The notes under the pieces are model-generated. The model was not told the DNA's origin, made no database searches, and worked only from the letters and a program-made list of their open reading frames with translations. A program made the translations under genes and the position numbers. Source: Forficula auricularia (Eukaryota > Arthropoda > Insecta > Dermaptera > Forficulidae). Taken from it: DNA of 64,000 nucleotides. Location of the stretch: positions 1,101,626 to 1,165,625 of the forward strand of contig JALMQS010000841.1 in the NCBI GenBank assembly GCA_024734495.1. Direction: 5' to 3'. Position 1 is the stretch's first letter. Each line of letters begins with the position of its first letter. This document shows, one piece after another, positions 1 to 11,490 of the stretch.

Positions 1-1680
1 AATAATATTCCCACTTAATGATTAATCTGTAGTACGCATGTAGTACCTTCATATGTAGCTTTCCTTAAAAGTAGTACAGAGTTCGGTCAATAGATTTTTC
101 ATTGATTTTATTTATTTGCTATATTTAATATTTATATTTATTTCTCTCATCTCTATTTTGATACATTCCCGAAAAGGAAGTCATGTTATATCAACATATT
201 TCCAATTTCTTCAAGAAATACGAGTATATAGTTTAGGGATATATTTTTTAATTTTATTATAAAATAATTATTTGAAAAAAATATATATTTATATAACAAG
301 TTAATTTTTAGCTACTACTTAATTGTCTTATGAAAATATAAAACTATTAATTTTTTACTAGTAAAAACAAAAAACTAGTAATTGCATTTTCAGTGATCTT
401 CATTGACCTTTTCAATATAAAGTACAGTTAGTAATCTTATTTATTAGAAGAATATATATTTCTATTCTAATTATTAATTTGAAAGTATTTAACTTACAGC
501 CAGGTTGGATAACTTGTGAGGTTTTTCGGATTATTTGGTTTTTACTAGATGTGCAGTAAAAAAATATTTAATTTACTTCACCTAAAGATTACCAGTACTA
601 CTTATAATAATAACTAATTGAAATCTAACTCTGCCTGCCATGACAAGGGTTCGTAGAGTTAATTGATTAAAATCTCCCCTAAAAGATATCAAATTTCAAG
701 GTGATACTACCCCAGCTTAGTAGAGAAGACTACTAGAGATTTCTCAGAAATGAATTGATCATTTTTATAGATTACACGGGTGACAGAATTTCGTAAAGAA
801 ATCGTAAACAATGTGAGAGCTTACATCCAATTGTAAAGGAAATAAGGCTGAAAAACTAAAAAAACATCCAATTTCTCACCTGACTGAAAAAATCATTACG
901 CATTACCATAATGGGTTATTTTTCTGTACAGTCAAATCTTGATTGCGTTCTACCTCAAAAACAAATATGTATTTCAAAACGAAATTTATTTAGGTGTTTA
1001 TATTAAGATTATGCTCTGAATTATATTGTGGCTTGACGTTTACTTAGATATTGTTCTAAAAAAGAATGAATCAAAGTGGTTTTCTTTTGATTGTGCAATA
1101 TTTATGTTCTACCCAATATTTATGTTCATAAACGCCAAATATCCTTAGGGACTTATTAAATCAGAATTAATTTACGAAATACGTTGCTGAATCTAGACGA
1201 AAAATTGTAACATTTTGGTATAATACCCTTGATTGGTTTCACAAAAATAAAAGTTGTTCCATAGCTTTTGAAGATGGACGACTAGTCCGATAATTAATTA
1301 TTGAATTTTAAAAAACTTTATTTTATTTTTGTGAAACCAACCAAGTACTTACAGACCTACACCTTATAGCAAAATCAATAAGAGATAAAGGACTGCCTCT
1401 AGTATCCCCTTTAGGGCTTTAGGCCAAAACAAAGTATTCCATGTATCGGATTGAGTCAACTTTAATTAATATACACGGTTTATTCAAGAATTAATTAGCC
1501 CACGTATGTTCCCTAACTTATGGAATCATTTAAAAACAAATGAAGGCAGACGCTCTTTTCTTTATAATTAACATGATAATATCATACGAATTAAAAAAAT
1601 CATTTGTTATGATAATTTGAAGATAAATCTTTTTTTTTTATTTATAAATTGTGACAAGAATTGGATAATAGACAAAAAAG
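1..1680. other. AT-rich noncoding stretch, no gene seen
   Basis: Stop codons are dense in all frames and no RNA gene is visible. A short inverted pair around TTTCACAAAAATAAA (about 1238) and TTTATTTTTGTGAAACC (about 1320) could be the ends of a decayed MITE, but no target duplication is evident. Confidence 0.6.
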
Positions 1681-1960
1681 TCATCTTTTCCAGCTAATTC
1701 TCACGTTCCAAGCTGTTTTTAATCTTGGAACGTTCGTGTCCTAGCTTCTAATTTCTTCCTAATGTTTCTAAACAGCCATTAGAAGGCTGGGCTTCTGAAG
1801 CTGAACGAAGCCAGGGTCAGGGTTTTGCGCGTCCCCGTTTTTCTGTGGGCGACCACCACACTGGTTGAGCAGGTTGCGTTTTCAATGGGGCACAACTCAC
1901 CCACACACATATGCCGTGTTTGCCTATAAAAAAAAACCCACACACACAGTAACCTTAGCA
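1681..1960. other. GC-richer unique island with small hairpin
   Basis: This segment is more complex than its surroundings. It contains the hairpin CGTTCCAAG / CTTGGAACG (about 1703-1732), a GC-rich block at 1780-1920 and a CA-rich run. The longest frames are about 60 codons and show no recognisable domain, so I do not call a gene. It could be a regulatory island or an old exon; nothing in the sequence decides between these. Confidence 0.3.
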
Positions 1961-2724
1961 AAGACTGAGAAATATTAAAAAGAAAAAAAGAAAAACTCCT
2001 CGCTTTGATTAATTCAGAAATCTCAAGATATTATTTTTCCTCTTTTTTACGACGGATTATATTCATTCTTGAAAAATTAAACTTTTAAAATTGGTAGCCT
2101 AATATTTTATGTAAACATATGTTTTTTTTTAATAATCCAACTTATATTGAAAGACTTTGTCCTAAAAAAATGAATACTGATTGAATATAACTTTATTAAT
2201 TTATTTCTTAGAGTGAATATCAAGATGAAATTTTCTGCCGTATATTTTTTTAACAATTTCTTTAACCTAGCGTTGAAACTATTTTTTTCATGCCTTGCGA
2301 TAACTATATATCAGATATTAAATTGAAGAAATAACCTGAAGAAAAAATTAGAGGAAAAAAATCAAACTTTAAACTATCGATACCTTGTGTGTTTGTGGAA
2401 ATTCATCTATATTTTAAAATCATTTTATTTATGGCATTAATTCTTAGTCTAAACCAGAGTGCTTCTTAAACTATGGGTCACCTAACTGAATTTTGGGATC
2501 GAAAATCATAGTGCAACAATGACAATGAAACAATGATTAATGAAAAAATTATAATGCTTAGCGGCCAAAAATTAAAGTTTAGTGAATTCTAGGTATTTCT
2601 TTCATTGAATTTCCAATAATTTGTAAAATTCCCATTTTCTATTAGATATATTTATTTATTTATGCGAAGCGACGTTCATTTTCTTTTTTTTTTATCAAAA
2701 CAGTTTTAGCCTTTTTTGAGATAC
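1961..2724. other. AT-rich noncoding, nothing recognised
   Basis: Low-complexity AT-rich sequence with homopolymer runs. No open frame, repeat family or RNA gene could be supported. Confidence 0.55.
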
Positions 2725-2978
2725 ATATCGTCGGGTTACTGCCAAAACAAGCTAACTCCATAATTTGAACTTTTGAGAAATCGTCGTTTGAAAATTTAAA
2801 TTGAAATGAAAAATCGTGACAGCTTCAAAATGATTTATTGATTGAAAAAAATCAAAATAAGTAAGTTGTCTGATTTTTTGTCAGTATATTTTTCGAACAT
2901 TTTTTAATCTAATGGAGTACTTAATTCCGAATTGAGTTAAAGTGGAGTTAACTTGTTTTGGCAGTAACCCGACGATAT
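2725..2978. mobile_element. fold-back MITE with ~35-bp terminal inverted repeats
   Basis: The ends are inverted copies of each other: ATATCGTCGGGTTACTGCC at 2725 and its reverse complement ending at 2978. The match continues for about 35 bases through a CAAAACAAG block. The 180-bp interior is AT-rich and noncoding, which is typical of a non-autonomous DNA transposon. The target duplication is unclear because the flanks are AT-rich. The superfamily is not assigned. Confidence 0.75.
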
Positions 2979-3268
2979 ATCGAAAATAGTTGAAAAAAAA
3001 ACTTTTTATTCACGATTACAATACTTCCCTATACATCGTAAACAAAAATAAGTTGGAAAGTGATCTTTTAAACAAACTAAAAAAAAAAAATGAGTGGAAT
3101 CATACGCATCCCCTAGCGAACATAGGGCGTACCTTTGAAACATACAAAATAAGTAAACAAACTAACATGTCTTTCATAAAAAGATATTAAAGATAGGCTA
3201 GTTCAATGCAGAAACTATGTACTAGCAATATAATTGTCAGGAATATCAAAAATATATACCAATATATT

Positions 3269-3498
3269 TTTACTTTACCATACAGGGTATAGTCAAGTAT
3301 TATAATCGTGCATGAAAAAAGCGTTTTTTGCTTCTTTTTTTCGAAATATCTCAAAAACAGGTGAAACTATTTTGGTTAAAAAAATTGGGCGGAACCATGG
3401 CATTTCGGTCTACAAAAAAGCCCTAATAAGTGAACATCGGAAAAATTATATTTTCGAAATAATAATTGTTTTGTCAAAATATCTGTTAGTCTGTTAGT
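3269..3498 (-). mobile_element. family M element, terminal fragment
   Basis: The segment starts with TACTTTACCATACAGGG, the terminal sequence of family M in reverse orientation, and stops about 230 bases in. On the plus strand it carries an open frame from 3312 beginning MKKAFF and containing RNISKTGET and YKKALISEH, which is shared with other copies of the family. The rest of the element is absent. Confidence 0.8.
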
Positions 3499-4402
3499 TT
3501 TTATCTTTTTAAATTTCAAAGGTTTATTTATATTTATTAAAATTTTCCTTTCTAATCGATGATCGAGTGATGATTCCGTGAATAGATATTAGTATTACGA
3601 AGGAAGTTAGTCAGTCATTCGCTAATATGTAATGTAAATATATATGATTCTATTTATTGGTTTTATTAAAGCCGGAAAAGATATGTAGGGAACTTAAAAT
3701 CCACTTAGGTTGAAATACTTTCAAATTACATTAACCTTAAAACTAGATTTCAATCTAATCACGAATGACTTCTAGGGATGGAATTCACATCATACTTCCA
3801 TCTTTGGTGATTATTACAATTTTTTTATTTTTTCCCCAAAATTCTTACATATCTACAACGAATCCTCAAATACTTTGATATGAAATTTATAAAATTATGT
3901 ATAAAAATATTTGCAAATATTTTTTAGTTAATGTTAATGAATAAAACGATGGTGATATTTACTTCTGATTCTCTCAGGTTGATCAAGAGTGTAGCGAGTT
4001 TAGGGATTTGGGACTCGAGTTCAAATCAAACTCCTTAAATTCAACCGAAATAATCTGACTCCCACACTTATTTACATTAAACACACATAAATAACTAAAT
4101 ATCTTAGATATAATTTAAATTGTTCTAGCTAAATGGACAAGGATCATCGGCCATAATCCAAATATTTAATTTAATACAGTTCACCTGTTTTAATTGAAAT
4201 TTTGTGTCCGAGCACGAATACATTCTAAGGAATGATTAAACATACATAAACCTAATTGATGTGATATACCATTTTGAAGATGTGTTTGATTTACTTTGTC
4301 CATTGTAAGCTCTGATAATCTGTTAAGGATAGAACACAAAAACTTGCAACAAGTGAACTGGAAAAATAGACATTTACTTAATAATTATTTTATTTAATTA
4401 AT
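3499..4402. other. AT-rich noncoding, nothing certain
   Basis: No coding potential. A line around 3984-4050 (GAGTGTAGCGAG ... GAGTTCAAATCAAACTCC) has a B-box-like word and may be a decayed tRNA-headed SINE, but no tail or duplication was found. Confidence 0.5.
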
Positions 4403-4410
4403 ATATATAT

Positions 4411-5226
4411 CAGTGGTGTGCGGTCGATGAATTCTGTGGATGCGGCGCATCCCTAAAATTTCAAACATTTAGAGTATTTTCATAAATATCGACTTCAAAA
4501 TTTCAGGAGGATCTTTAAATTTTCAAATTATTATCCGTTATTTAAAATATTTCTATAAAAAACATTTTTTGTTTAGAAAAGTACGAGGGATGAACCGCGA
4601 CCTAATATCGTGTACACCTACTTCCACTTCCTCTTTCATTTCCAAGAAGGGGCATTATCTAATGAATTCCAAAATAATTCCACATAATTCCAAAGACGTG
4701 TACACCTAATTCCAATCGCGGTTTACCCCTCGGAAAAGTATATTGGTTCTAGAAATGAAATAAAATTGTTGCATAGTTTCAAGGGGCAACTAAAATGAAT
4801 GATTTTTTCGAAAAGGGTGCTGATAGATGGTTTGAACTCCCTGGCTAGTATAAGTATCTTCCAGTTCAAGCATGTCAAAGACAAGTTCAGACGAGTTTTA
4901 TTCAAATAAAAATTATTCTCGCTGAGGAACTATTACAATAGTAATAAAACAAAAATAGAATAAATAAAGATGATTCGAGCATCTTTGGACTAATCCATTT
5001 CTTAGAACTCTCAATATATAAGATCGGAAATAATTAAGAGTGCTCTAGACAAGTCATAACTTGTTTTAACAATAGAATTAGGAGAAATTTAAGATTTTCT
5101 TATATCGAAAATGATGCCGTATTTGCTAAAATTTGCAATAAAAGCGAAGATTAAAATAAAATTTCTAAAATGAAGGATACTTTTTTGGACTTCATCCGCT
5201 GGTTGAAAAGTCACCAACCGCCAATG
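4411..5226 (+). mobile_element. hAT-like non-autonomous element (family N1), host of a nested MITE
   Basis: The left end is CAGTGGTGTGCGG at 4411 and the right end is CACCAACCGCCAATG at 5226, a degraded inverted copy. Both ends are followed by atatatat, compatible with an 8-bp duplication (4403-4410, 5227-5234), although the AT microsatellite context makes this weak by itself. The whole element aligns in reverse to 22272-23063, including the internal block with ACTTGTCTTTGACATGCTTG-type sequence. It has no intact coding frame. CAGTG-type termini and 8-bp duplications are hallmarks of the hAT superfamily. Confidence 0.75.
4584..4732 (+). mobile_element. 149-bp MITE (family N2) nested in the N1 element
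   Basis: The termini are CGAGGGATGAACCGCGA and, inverted, TCGCGGTTTACCCCTCG. A perfect 8-bp duplication, gaaaagta, flanks the insertion (4576-4583 and 4733-4740). A second copy lies at about 7657-7823. Its position inside the N1 element dates it as the younger insertion. The length and 8-bp duplication fit a hAT-type MITE. Confidence 0.9.
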
Positions 5227-5234
5227 ATATATAT

Positions 5235-7384
5235 ATATTATTATTTATTAATTTTATAAAAAGATTCTTTTATTTTTAGATTATTTTCTATCATTGATCA
5301 AATGTGTCATCAATAAATTGCAAATAATAATTGATATATGAAAATGAAATATGCCTCGGGGATACAATTAGGCTATAAATTAAATTAACGATCTCCGAAG
5401 TGTCAATTGATCAGAATCAACATCAGGCCACACTACTTGCCATATTAGTACATGCTATATATATATATCGAAAAAAATTCTTCACCAAATTAAAGTAGGA
5501 TCTTCGAAAGGACTGTTTCTTCTGAATCATCTTTTCGTTAATTGTTCTCATGTTTTTTTTTTTATTGGATTGGTTTCTATTTTGTGTTGACAAACTTGGC
5601 AGCAGACCAGCCAAACTAAATTGTTCGCGAATCCATTTCTTTTTATGTAAATAAACTATTTTAACATAAGTCAAAAAAAATCCGCACATTTTTCCTAACT
5701 TGGAACTTTTTTCAATGTCAGCTGTTTCCAATGCAATAAAAAAGATTCATTTGGATAATGTAGATTCACGATATTTTTAAAAGAGATCCTTTATTTTTCT
5801 CCTACAATAGGATATAAACTGTTCTTACTTTCTTAGTTCAATAAGATCATATTCAGTCATTCTTCTCCATCATTCTTTCTTCTAAAATATTGGAGATATC
5901 AAATCTTATCTTATTATATTAAAACGGCTCTAACGATTTCGCTAAAAATTGGCGAACTTATCAAGTCTCATGAGTTATTAGACGTGTATAAATTTTAATT
6001 CTATTGAAATAATGAAAGAACGTGTAAATTAGTCATGTCGCAAAATAAATATTTTAATCGTTCATATCTCGTCTTCGGTAAGTCGCAGAGCCTTGAAATT
6101 TAAAACTTAAGCTATTTAGAGGCAACAAGCTACCGAGCCTCGCTCGGTGCTCCAGGGACTTCATTTTTATTTGTGCTTGATAAGGAGAGAATCTATTTGT
6201 AGAATTTTTTTATAATTTTAAGTTCAGTGGCTTGGAAATCCAGTTAGGAATGAATATTTTTATAAAAATTGGTACTTTGACAATCTCCCACACAGTGATT
6301 TTAAAAATAAAATAAATTCGGCATAATTAAACTTGATAAGATGTTAACAGAGATAATTGATAGCTTCAAAATATTTTTTTTATTTTCAATCTCACAAAAA
6401 ACTCAAATGTCTCCAAAATAATCACTTGATTAAAATTTTAATATGATTTTTGATTTCTAGAAAATAAATATACCTACATAAAGCTTTAAATTTAAAGTTT
6501 GTATCTTCTTTTAATTTGTGGACTGTAATGCTCTGGCAGAAAGACAGACAGTTGCGGCACTAAAATGATACTGCTTTACTTTGATACCGAACCCTAACAA
6601 TTTAAAACTAAAGTTATATTTATCTGGAAATTTCTTAGAGAGATTTCGGCTCAAATTGGCTCACCAGGAAGTACCACTTAATTTCGAAAATCTTGAGAGT
6701 GCGCAAGCCATGTAGGATTTTCAGGATTCTCTTACTAATAATCTTGATTTCTAGGCCGTTTCTCTGTCCATATTTAACAGTAAAATATCTCGTAAGAAAC
6801 GTGAAATTCATACGTAAAGTGCTAATTTATGTCTCTTATCTATTGTTTCAAAAAATATTAAATATTAAAATTTATCTGCACTTAATGAATTATTATTCTG
6901 TTAAAACAAAGGACTTCTCTTTATATCATTCAAAAATTTAAGCTATTTCAACAAGGCTGGTGAAACAAGAACATCACGCAAGAGTTATTCTAAAATCATA
7001 AAATATTCTGTTTCAAATAGATACAAAACAAATAGAATGATAATAAATTGAGATACATTTGTGTATGCAAGTGGTTTTTCATCATCTTTCCATTTAATAT
7101 CACTGGATTTTGTTTTCAACATGATAAATCTACGTATAAAAAAATACAATGAAAAGCATTTTGCATACATATCGTAAAACATTAGCTCAATTAAGGTTGG
7201 AGCCAGAAATTTACTTTCATTAATATATACTAATATATAAATGAAGTATTAGAATGGCATTATCAAATTATCATTTTGAATTTCTGAACAAGTTCGACTT
7301 AACATTTCGGAATAATATTTGGATACGATGGATTTTGAATTTAAATCGCGAAAGTCTGAAAAACACTTTCAGATCAAGTTCTAG
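5235..7384. other. noncoding AT-rich region
   Basis: No gene is supported. A minus-strand frame of 102 codons (5423-5731) is Lys/Asn/Phe-rich with no motif and is probably chance. A compact hairpin, ACCGAG-CCTCG-CTCGGT, sits at about 6133-6149. The remainder is AT-rich with homopolymer runs. Confidence 0.5.
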
Positions 7385-8090
7385 GTTTTGGTCATTTTTT
7401 CAAAAATGGCTCAACGATTTTTTTGCACCCTTCGCCAAGAGAGAAAACTTAATATAGATTTCCTCTAATGAGTTATTTTTCAATTTTGAAAGGATAATAA
7501 ATTTTCATTTCCTTGAAAATTATACATACTTTTATTTAAGAATATTTTATAGGGAGATGAAAAAAAATAAAAAATGATGTTAAAATATCTTGAAAAAAAA
7601 AAATATCTTTTACCCTTCGTTAAGAGAAAAAATTTCACACACGTTCTTAATAGTTAGGGGTAAGGTGTGAACCGCGACCTAATATCGTGTACACCTACTT
7701 CCACTTCCATTTTCATTCATAGAAGACAATATAGATTTAGGGAAATTATCTAATGAATTCCAAAATAATTCCACATAATTCCAAAGACGTGTATACCTAA
7801 TTCCAATTGCGGTTCACCCCTCGGTTACGAGTAATTTTTTGATTTTGATAAGAATATAAAATTTCATTAACTCCGAAATTATACTTTTATTTAAATGAAT
7901 ATTTTATAGAAAGATGAAAAAATATAATATCGAAAACATATCTTGAAAAAGTATCTTTTTGTACCCCCTTCGTAAAAAAAGCCTCTTTTGAGTAAATTTT
8001 CGATTTTAGAAAATAATAATACAGAGATGACAAAATATAATTTCGTTAAAATATTTTGAAAAAAATATCTTTATACATTCTTACTAGTGA
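7385..8090. repeat. three to four diverged tandem units interrupted by a MITE
   Basis: A block ending in 'cccttcg..aagag' recurs at about 7428, 7613 and 7968, with a weaker echo near 8072. Each is preceded by AATATTTTATAG.GA.ATGAAAAAA and TATCTTGAAAAA-type text. Once the inserted MITE (7657-7823) is removed, the spacing is about 180-190 bp. The units are well diverged, so this is an old array. Confidence 0.6.
7657..7823 (+). mobile_element. second copy of MITE family N2
   Basis: The segment carries GTGAACCGCGACCTAATAT near its left end and GCGGTTCACCCCTCG at its right end, matching the 4584-4732 copy throughout, with a roughly 19-base difference in the centre (about 7725-7742). The left terminus is degraded and I could not define a convincing target duplication. 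It interrupts a diverged tandem repeat. Confidence 0.85.
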
Positions 8091-8269
8091 CATAAATAAG
8101 TTAAACTGCCCCTCCCCATGCTCCTAATTGACCACACTCCGAACCCCCAGGTTATTTACTTCACTTAATGTGGGGTCTTAATAATAATCCAAAATTTGAA
8201 AAATATTAAATTTATTTAATTCAAACAAAAGTAATCTTAAACTTTATAGATGTTTAAATTGTAAGTTTC

Positions 8270-8372
8270 TTTTTGCAGAGAGTAGCAGAATTTTTATAAA
8301 TTAAAGGAGAATAAAAGAGTGTGTCTTCTGCTGGAAAAATACATACTCTTTTATTGTCTCCTTTAATATATA
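8270..8372. mobile_element. small fold-back with GTGTCTTCTGCTGGAA motif
   Basis: Segments reading AGGAGAATAAAAGAGTGTGT and, inverted, TACTCTTTTATTGTCTCCT surround GTCTTCTGCTGGAA. The same words, in a cleaner hairpin, occur at 27766-27868, and both are linked to 'agtagcagaatttttataaa'. This indicates a small mobile hairpin family. No target duplication was identified. Confidence 0.55.
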
Positions 8373-8959
8373 GATGTTTAATGAAAGATTAAGAACAGTT
8401 TTAATTTATACGTAATGGTAAATTTTTCAAAATAATGGGATGTGGGAGAGAACATTGTAAAAGCCCACATCTTCACTCAAACGACATCTGCTTATTATTT
8501 TAATTCACTACAATTTACTTACTACTACAACTCTAATAGGGATGATTTAGTAATTAAATTCTTTTTTATTTTTAAGACCTTTGACATCATGTAAATAAAT
8601 CGAAAATTTAATGAAAAATGTAAGTAATTTTCTATGTACCTACTTGCGTTGTTTTAATTCATTGTCTAAAGGTCTAAACTCTAAAACGAACATTTTCTAA
8701 ACAATTGATATTAATTGATTCCAAATACTTGATTAAAATAAACATTGCAATTCTGCTTAAGTGTTGAATGATTAATGATACTTTTAGTATTCTGTCAGAA
8801 ATTCGATTGTGATGATAATGTTTTAATTACTCATGTAGGTCATATTGCAAGTGGGATTAGTCCAGGAGCTTCTGAATCTTCGAATGAATGCATGGCAAAT
8901 TCATTTGGTTGCTGAATCTGTTTTAGTGAATAGACTTAAAATGTATGATTTATTTATCT
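8373..8959. other. noncoding AT-rich, nothing recognised
   Basis: No open frame, RNA gene or repeat boundary could be supported in this interval. Confidence 0.5.
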
Positions 8960-8967
8960 AGCTGGCT

Positions 8968-9258
8968 AGAGAGACGACTGTGGGTCAGTGGGTAGAGTGC
9001 TGGCTCGCTGACTCGAAGATCGCTGGTTCGAGACCGAGTCTCGGCAGATAGATATTTGCAGTCGCCTCCTCTTGGAAAGTAATGGCAGCCTACCTTGCAG
9101 TATAATTGCCTAGTAATCTCTCCAAATTAGCCGTTCGGAGCCGGCGTTAAAAAGTAGGTCCCGTATATCTGTGTAAAACAACTAAACACACTCAGCACAG
9201 GTATATGTGGAGAGGAGCCGACACCCGTTTCGGGTATGGCACTCGAAGAAGAAGAAGA
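8968..9258 (+). mobile_element. full-length tRNA-derived SINE (family S1)
   Basis: The head reads GACTGTGGGTCAGTGG (A-box-like) and, about 45 bases later, CTGGTTCGAGACC (B-box-like), the internal RNA polymerase III promoter layout of a tRNA. The body contains GCCGTTCGGAGCCGGCG and ends in CGGGTATGGCACTCGAAGAA with a (GAA)n tail. An 8-bp repeat, agctggct, flanks it (8960-8967 and 9259-9266). Other copies are at 17060-17341 (minus) and 59333-59909 (nested pair). Spread presumably relies on a partner LINE that recognises the tail. Confidence 0.92.
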
Positions 9259-9384
9259 AGCTGGCTTCATTAATTTCTCCAATTTTTATTACGCTTTACC
9301 AATCACAGCATTTTCCTAAAATTATCTGAGCTATCAAAGGCGATAAAAACTGTTTTTTGAAGAAAATAAGGAGCACTAGCGCAG

Positions 9385-9480
9385 CAGTGGCGTGCGGTCC
9401 ACTGATGCTGTGGATGCGGCGAATCCTTAAAATCTCAGAACGTCAAGAATATCTTCATACCATGTCATATATGAATCTCG
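9385..9480 (+). mobile_element. hAT-like N1 terminal fragment
   Basis: CAGTGGCGTGCGGTCC is followed by GATGCTGTGGATGCGGCG and AATCCTTAAAAT, matching the first ~95 bp of the 4411 element. The match then fades, and no far end was found, so this is a truncated or deleted copy. Confidence 0.65.
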
Positions 9481-10254
9481 TTTAGCTTTATTTCGTTTAG
9501 CTCTAATTTAAAATTTATGCAACTTTTTAACGTTAGAATATGAATAGAATTTTCCAGATTTCATATTTGAATCATTTTCGCAATCTTATGGAAAATACTT
9601 TGATTTTATGAGGTTGAAAATAAATTAGTTTACATGTAGGTACTCGACTTCTGACTTTCATTTAAAATCTAAAAATGGAATAAAAAAATTCAATTGTGAA
9701 TGATGAACTAAAATATGTTTCATTAGAATCCGATCGAGGAAAATAACTAAAACGGGTGTGGATAGAATTAAATTAAAACTTCTTCCTTAATAGCGAAGGA
9801 AATAGAAGTCAAGACCTGTTCAAACTATTAAGATTCAATTTTTAATTTCTATTATTCTAGGAATGGCCTTTTGCTCTTGGATCAAAATTATACTCGTTAT
9901 AAAGAAAGCAAATATTTAATTGAACTTCAATAAAATTCAGACAACAATCTGAAAAAAAAAATACTTGTTCTAACTGCCGATCGTACTGGCTCGTAAAAAA
10001 GTTTTATTTTTTCTTCATTTTTACCATTCAATAGAAAAATTAAATTCATAAAAAGAAATGGTCTTAGAAAGTTTGTTCTGTAGCAAAATTTTTGTATTTT
10101 CAATGCGGAGAACTGTTTAGATCTTGGGATGTCTAAGCCGCGAGAGTTTTTGACAAATAATTAAAATTGCATGGTTTTTGTAACTTTTAAATAGTATTTG
10201 TAATTACTTCATTTTTTTTTCAATTTTTGTACCACACATTTTTTACATTTTTTT
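9481..10254. other. noncoding AT-rich, nothing recognised
   Basis: No coding frame or repeat family was identified in this interval. Confidence 0.45.
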
Positions 10255-10325
10255 ATATTCAGGTGTGGCGCAAATGATTCCAGATATTTTTAGTGTGCCG
10301 TCAACCAAAAAAGGTTGAAAAACAC
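10255..10325 (-). mobile_element. hAT-type terminus (family N3)
   Basis: Reading on the minus strand, CAGTGTTTTTCAACC is followed by a GACGGCACACT-containing segment and GGAATCATTTGCGCCACACC. The same ~70-bp sequence occurs on the plus strand at 39941-40013. CAGTG termini of this kind are typical of hAT elements. The opposite end of this copy was not found. Confidence 0.65.
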
Positions 10326-10444
10326 TGCAATAGACCATTAAAATCTTCAAACTATAAATATTTATTGATGACTCTTTTATTTACCAAGAATGCAAAAAAA
10401 TTGTACAATATTTTAAAATTTGATTTTGATTACATTTTATACAC

Positions 10445-10795
10445 TGGACCAGCGCTGTAGCGGTTAGAGCACAGAGCTACTTAAATTGGAGACCCGGATT
10501 TGATTCTTGGCATGGTCTTAGGTTTTTTGCTGAAAATAGTGTTCATGTTTTATCCATGATCTGGCTGAGTGTGTGTGTCTGAACCAAATGAGTTTATCTG
10601 TATTTCATCTCCACAACAGAACCCGGCATAAATTTGAAAATGATCTGGAAGAATATTTCGGTCTGGTAATATGTAGCACCTAATTCGTTAAACATCCAAT
10701 ATTCTCATTAAGTGTAAAATCGCTCCTTGGTAGCCTAAACCTTAAACTTGTCACTGCTAGGATAAAAAAACCACATAAATCTAAAAAAGACAATC
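10445..10795 (+). mobile_element. probable tRNA-headed SINE (family S2)
   Basis: GTAGCGGTTAGAGCAC resembles an A box and GGATTTGATTC, about 40 bases on, a decayed B box. The body contains CAGAACCCGGCATAAATTTG. A piece of that body recurs inverted at about 11425-11490 (AAATTTATGCTGGGTTCTG), on the far side of a family M copy. No clear target duplication was seen. Confidence 0.5.
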
Positions 10796-10815
10796 TGAAA
10801 TGTTAGAAAAAATAA

Positions 10816-11381
10816 ACTGACATGTTCTGGTGTGGCCACCCAGTTGACTTTACCATACAACCTGGCCCCTCACTTATATTTAATATTTAATAAAATTATT
10901 TATAATCATGTAGGGGGGGGGGGTAGTTTTTGCATTTTTAGACTTCTGGGGGCCCACAGATTATGATACAAAATTTGGTTGAGTTTGGTACAAGGGCCTA
11001 GATTTTTAATTTTTAATTCCGCCTCCACCCCCTTCATTTTGGGTCGATATCCACCAAAATCTAATCATCTCTTAATCTCAATGAACCAAAACTACCTGTG
11101 AAATTTGGTTTTGATATTTACACTAGTTTTTGAGCTAGCTCGTCCACAAAAATTTGGTAACGTACTAACAGACTAACAGACATTTTGACAAAACAATTAT
11201 TATCTCGAAAAATATAATTTTTTCTATGTTCGATTATTAGGGCTTTTTTGTAGACCGAAATGCCATGGTTTCGCTCAATTTTTTTAATCAAAATTGTTTC
11301 AGCCGTTTTTGCGATATTTCGAAAAAAACACTTTTTCATCCACGATTACATTACTCGACCATACCCTTTATGGTAAAGTAA
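10816..11381 (+). mobile_element. family M element (copy A)
   Basis: The element opens with TGACATGTTCTGGTGTGGCC and GACTTTACCATACAACC, and closes with CCATACCCTTTATGGTAAAG, so the ends are short inverted repeats of TTTACCATA. The interior holds a poly-G/C tract, TTTTTGCATTTTTAGACTTC-type text and GAGCTAGCTCGTCCAC. On the minus strand an open frame (11339-11118) begins MKKCFFRNIAK and includes IKKIERNHGISVYKKALI. I do not recognise the superfamily. Related copies lie at 12366, 55646 and 57691 and, truncated, at 3269, 20958 and 60391. Confidence 0.85.
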
Positions 11382-11394
11382 TAGAATAACAAGT

Positions 11395-11490
11395 CATAAA
11401 AAACTAGAAAATTTTAATTTCTTTTTCCAGACCGAAATATCCTTCCAGAACATTTTCAAATTTATGCTGGGTTCTGTTGTGCAGTTGAAA
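11395..11490 (-). mobile_element. inverted fragment of the S2 body
   Basis: CCTTCCAGAACATTTTC followed by AAATTTATGCTGGGTTCTGT is the reverse complement of 10618-10680. Two oppositely oriented fragments therefore bracket the family M copy, which may reflect insertion of M into an inverted SINE pair or a local rearrangement. Confidence 0.5.
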
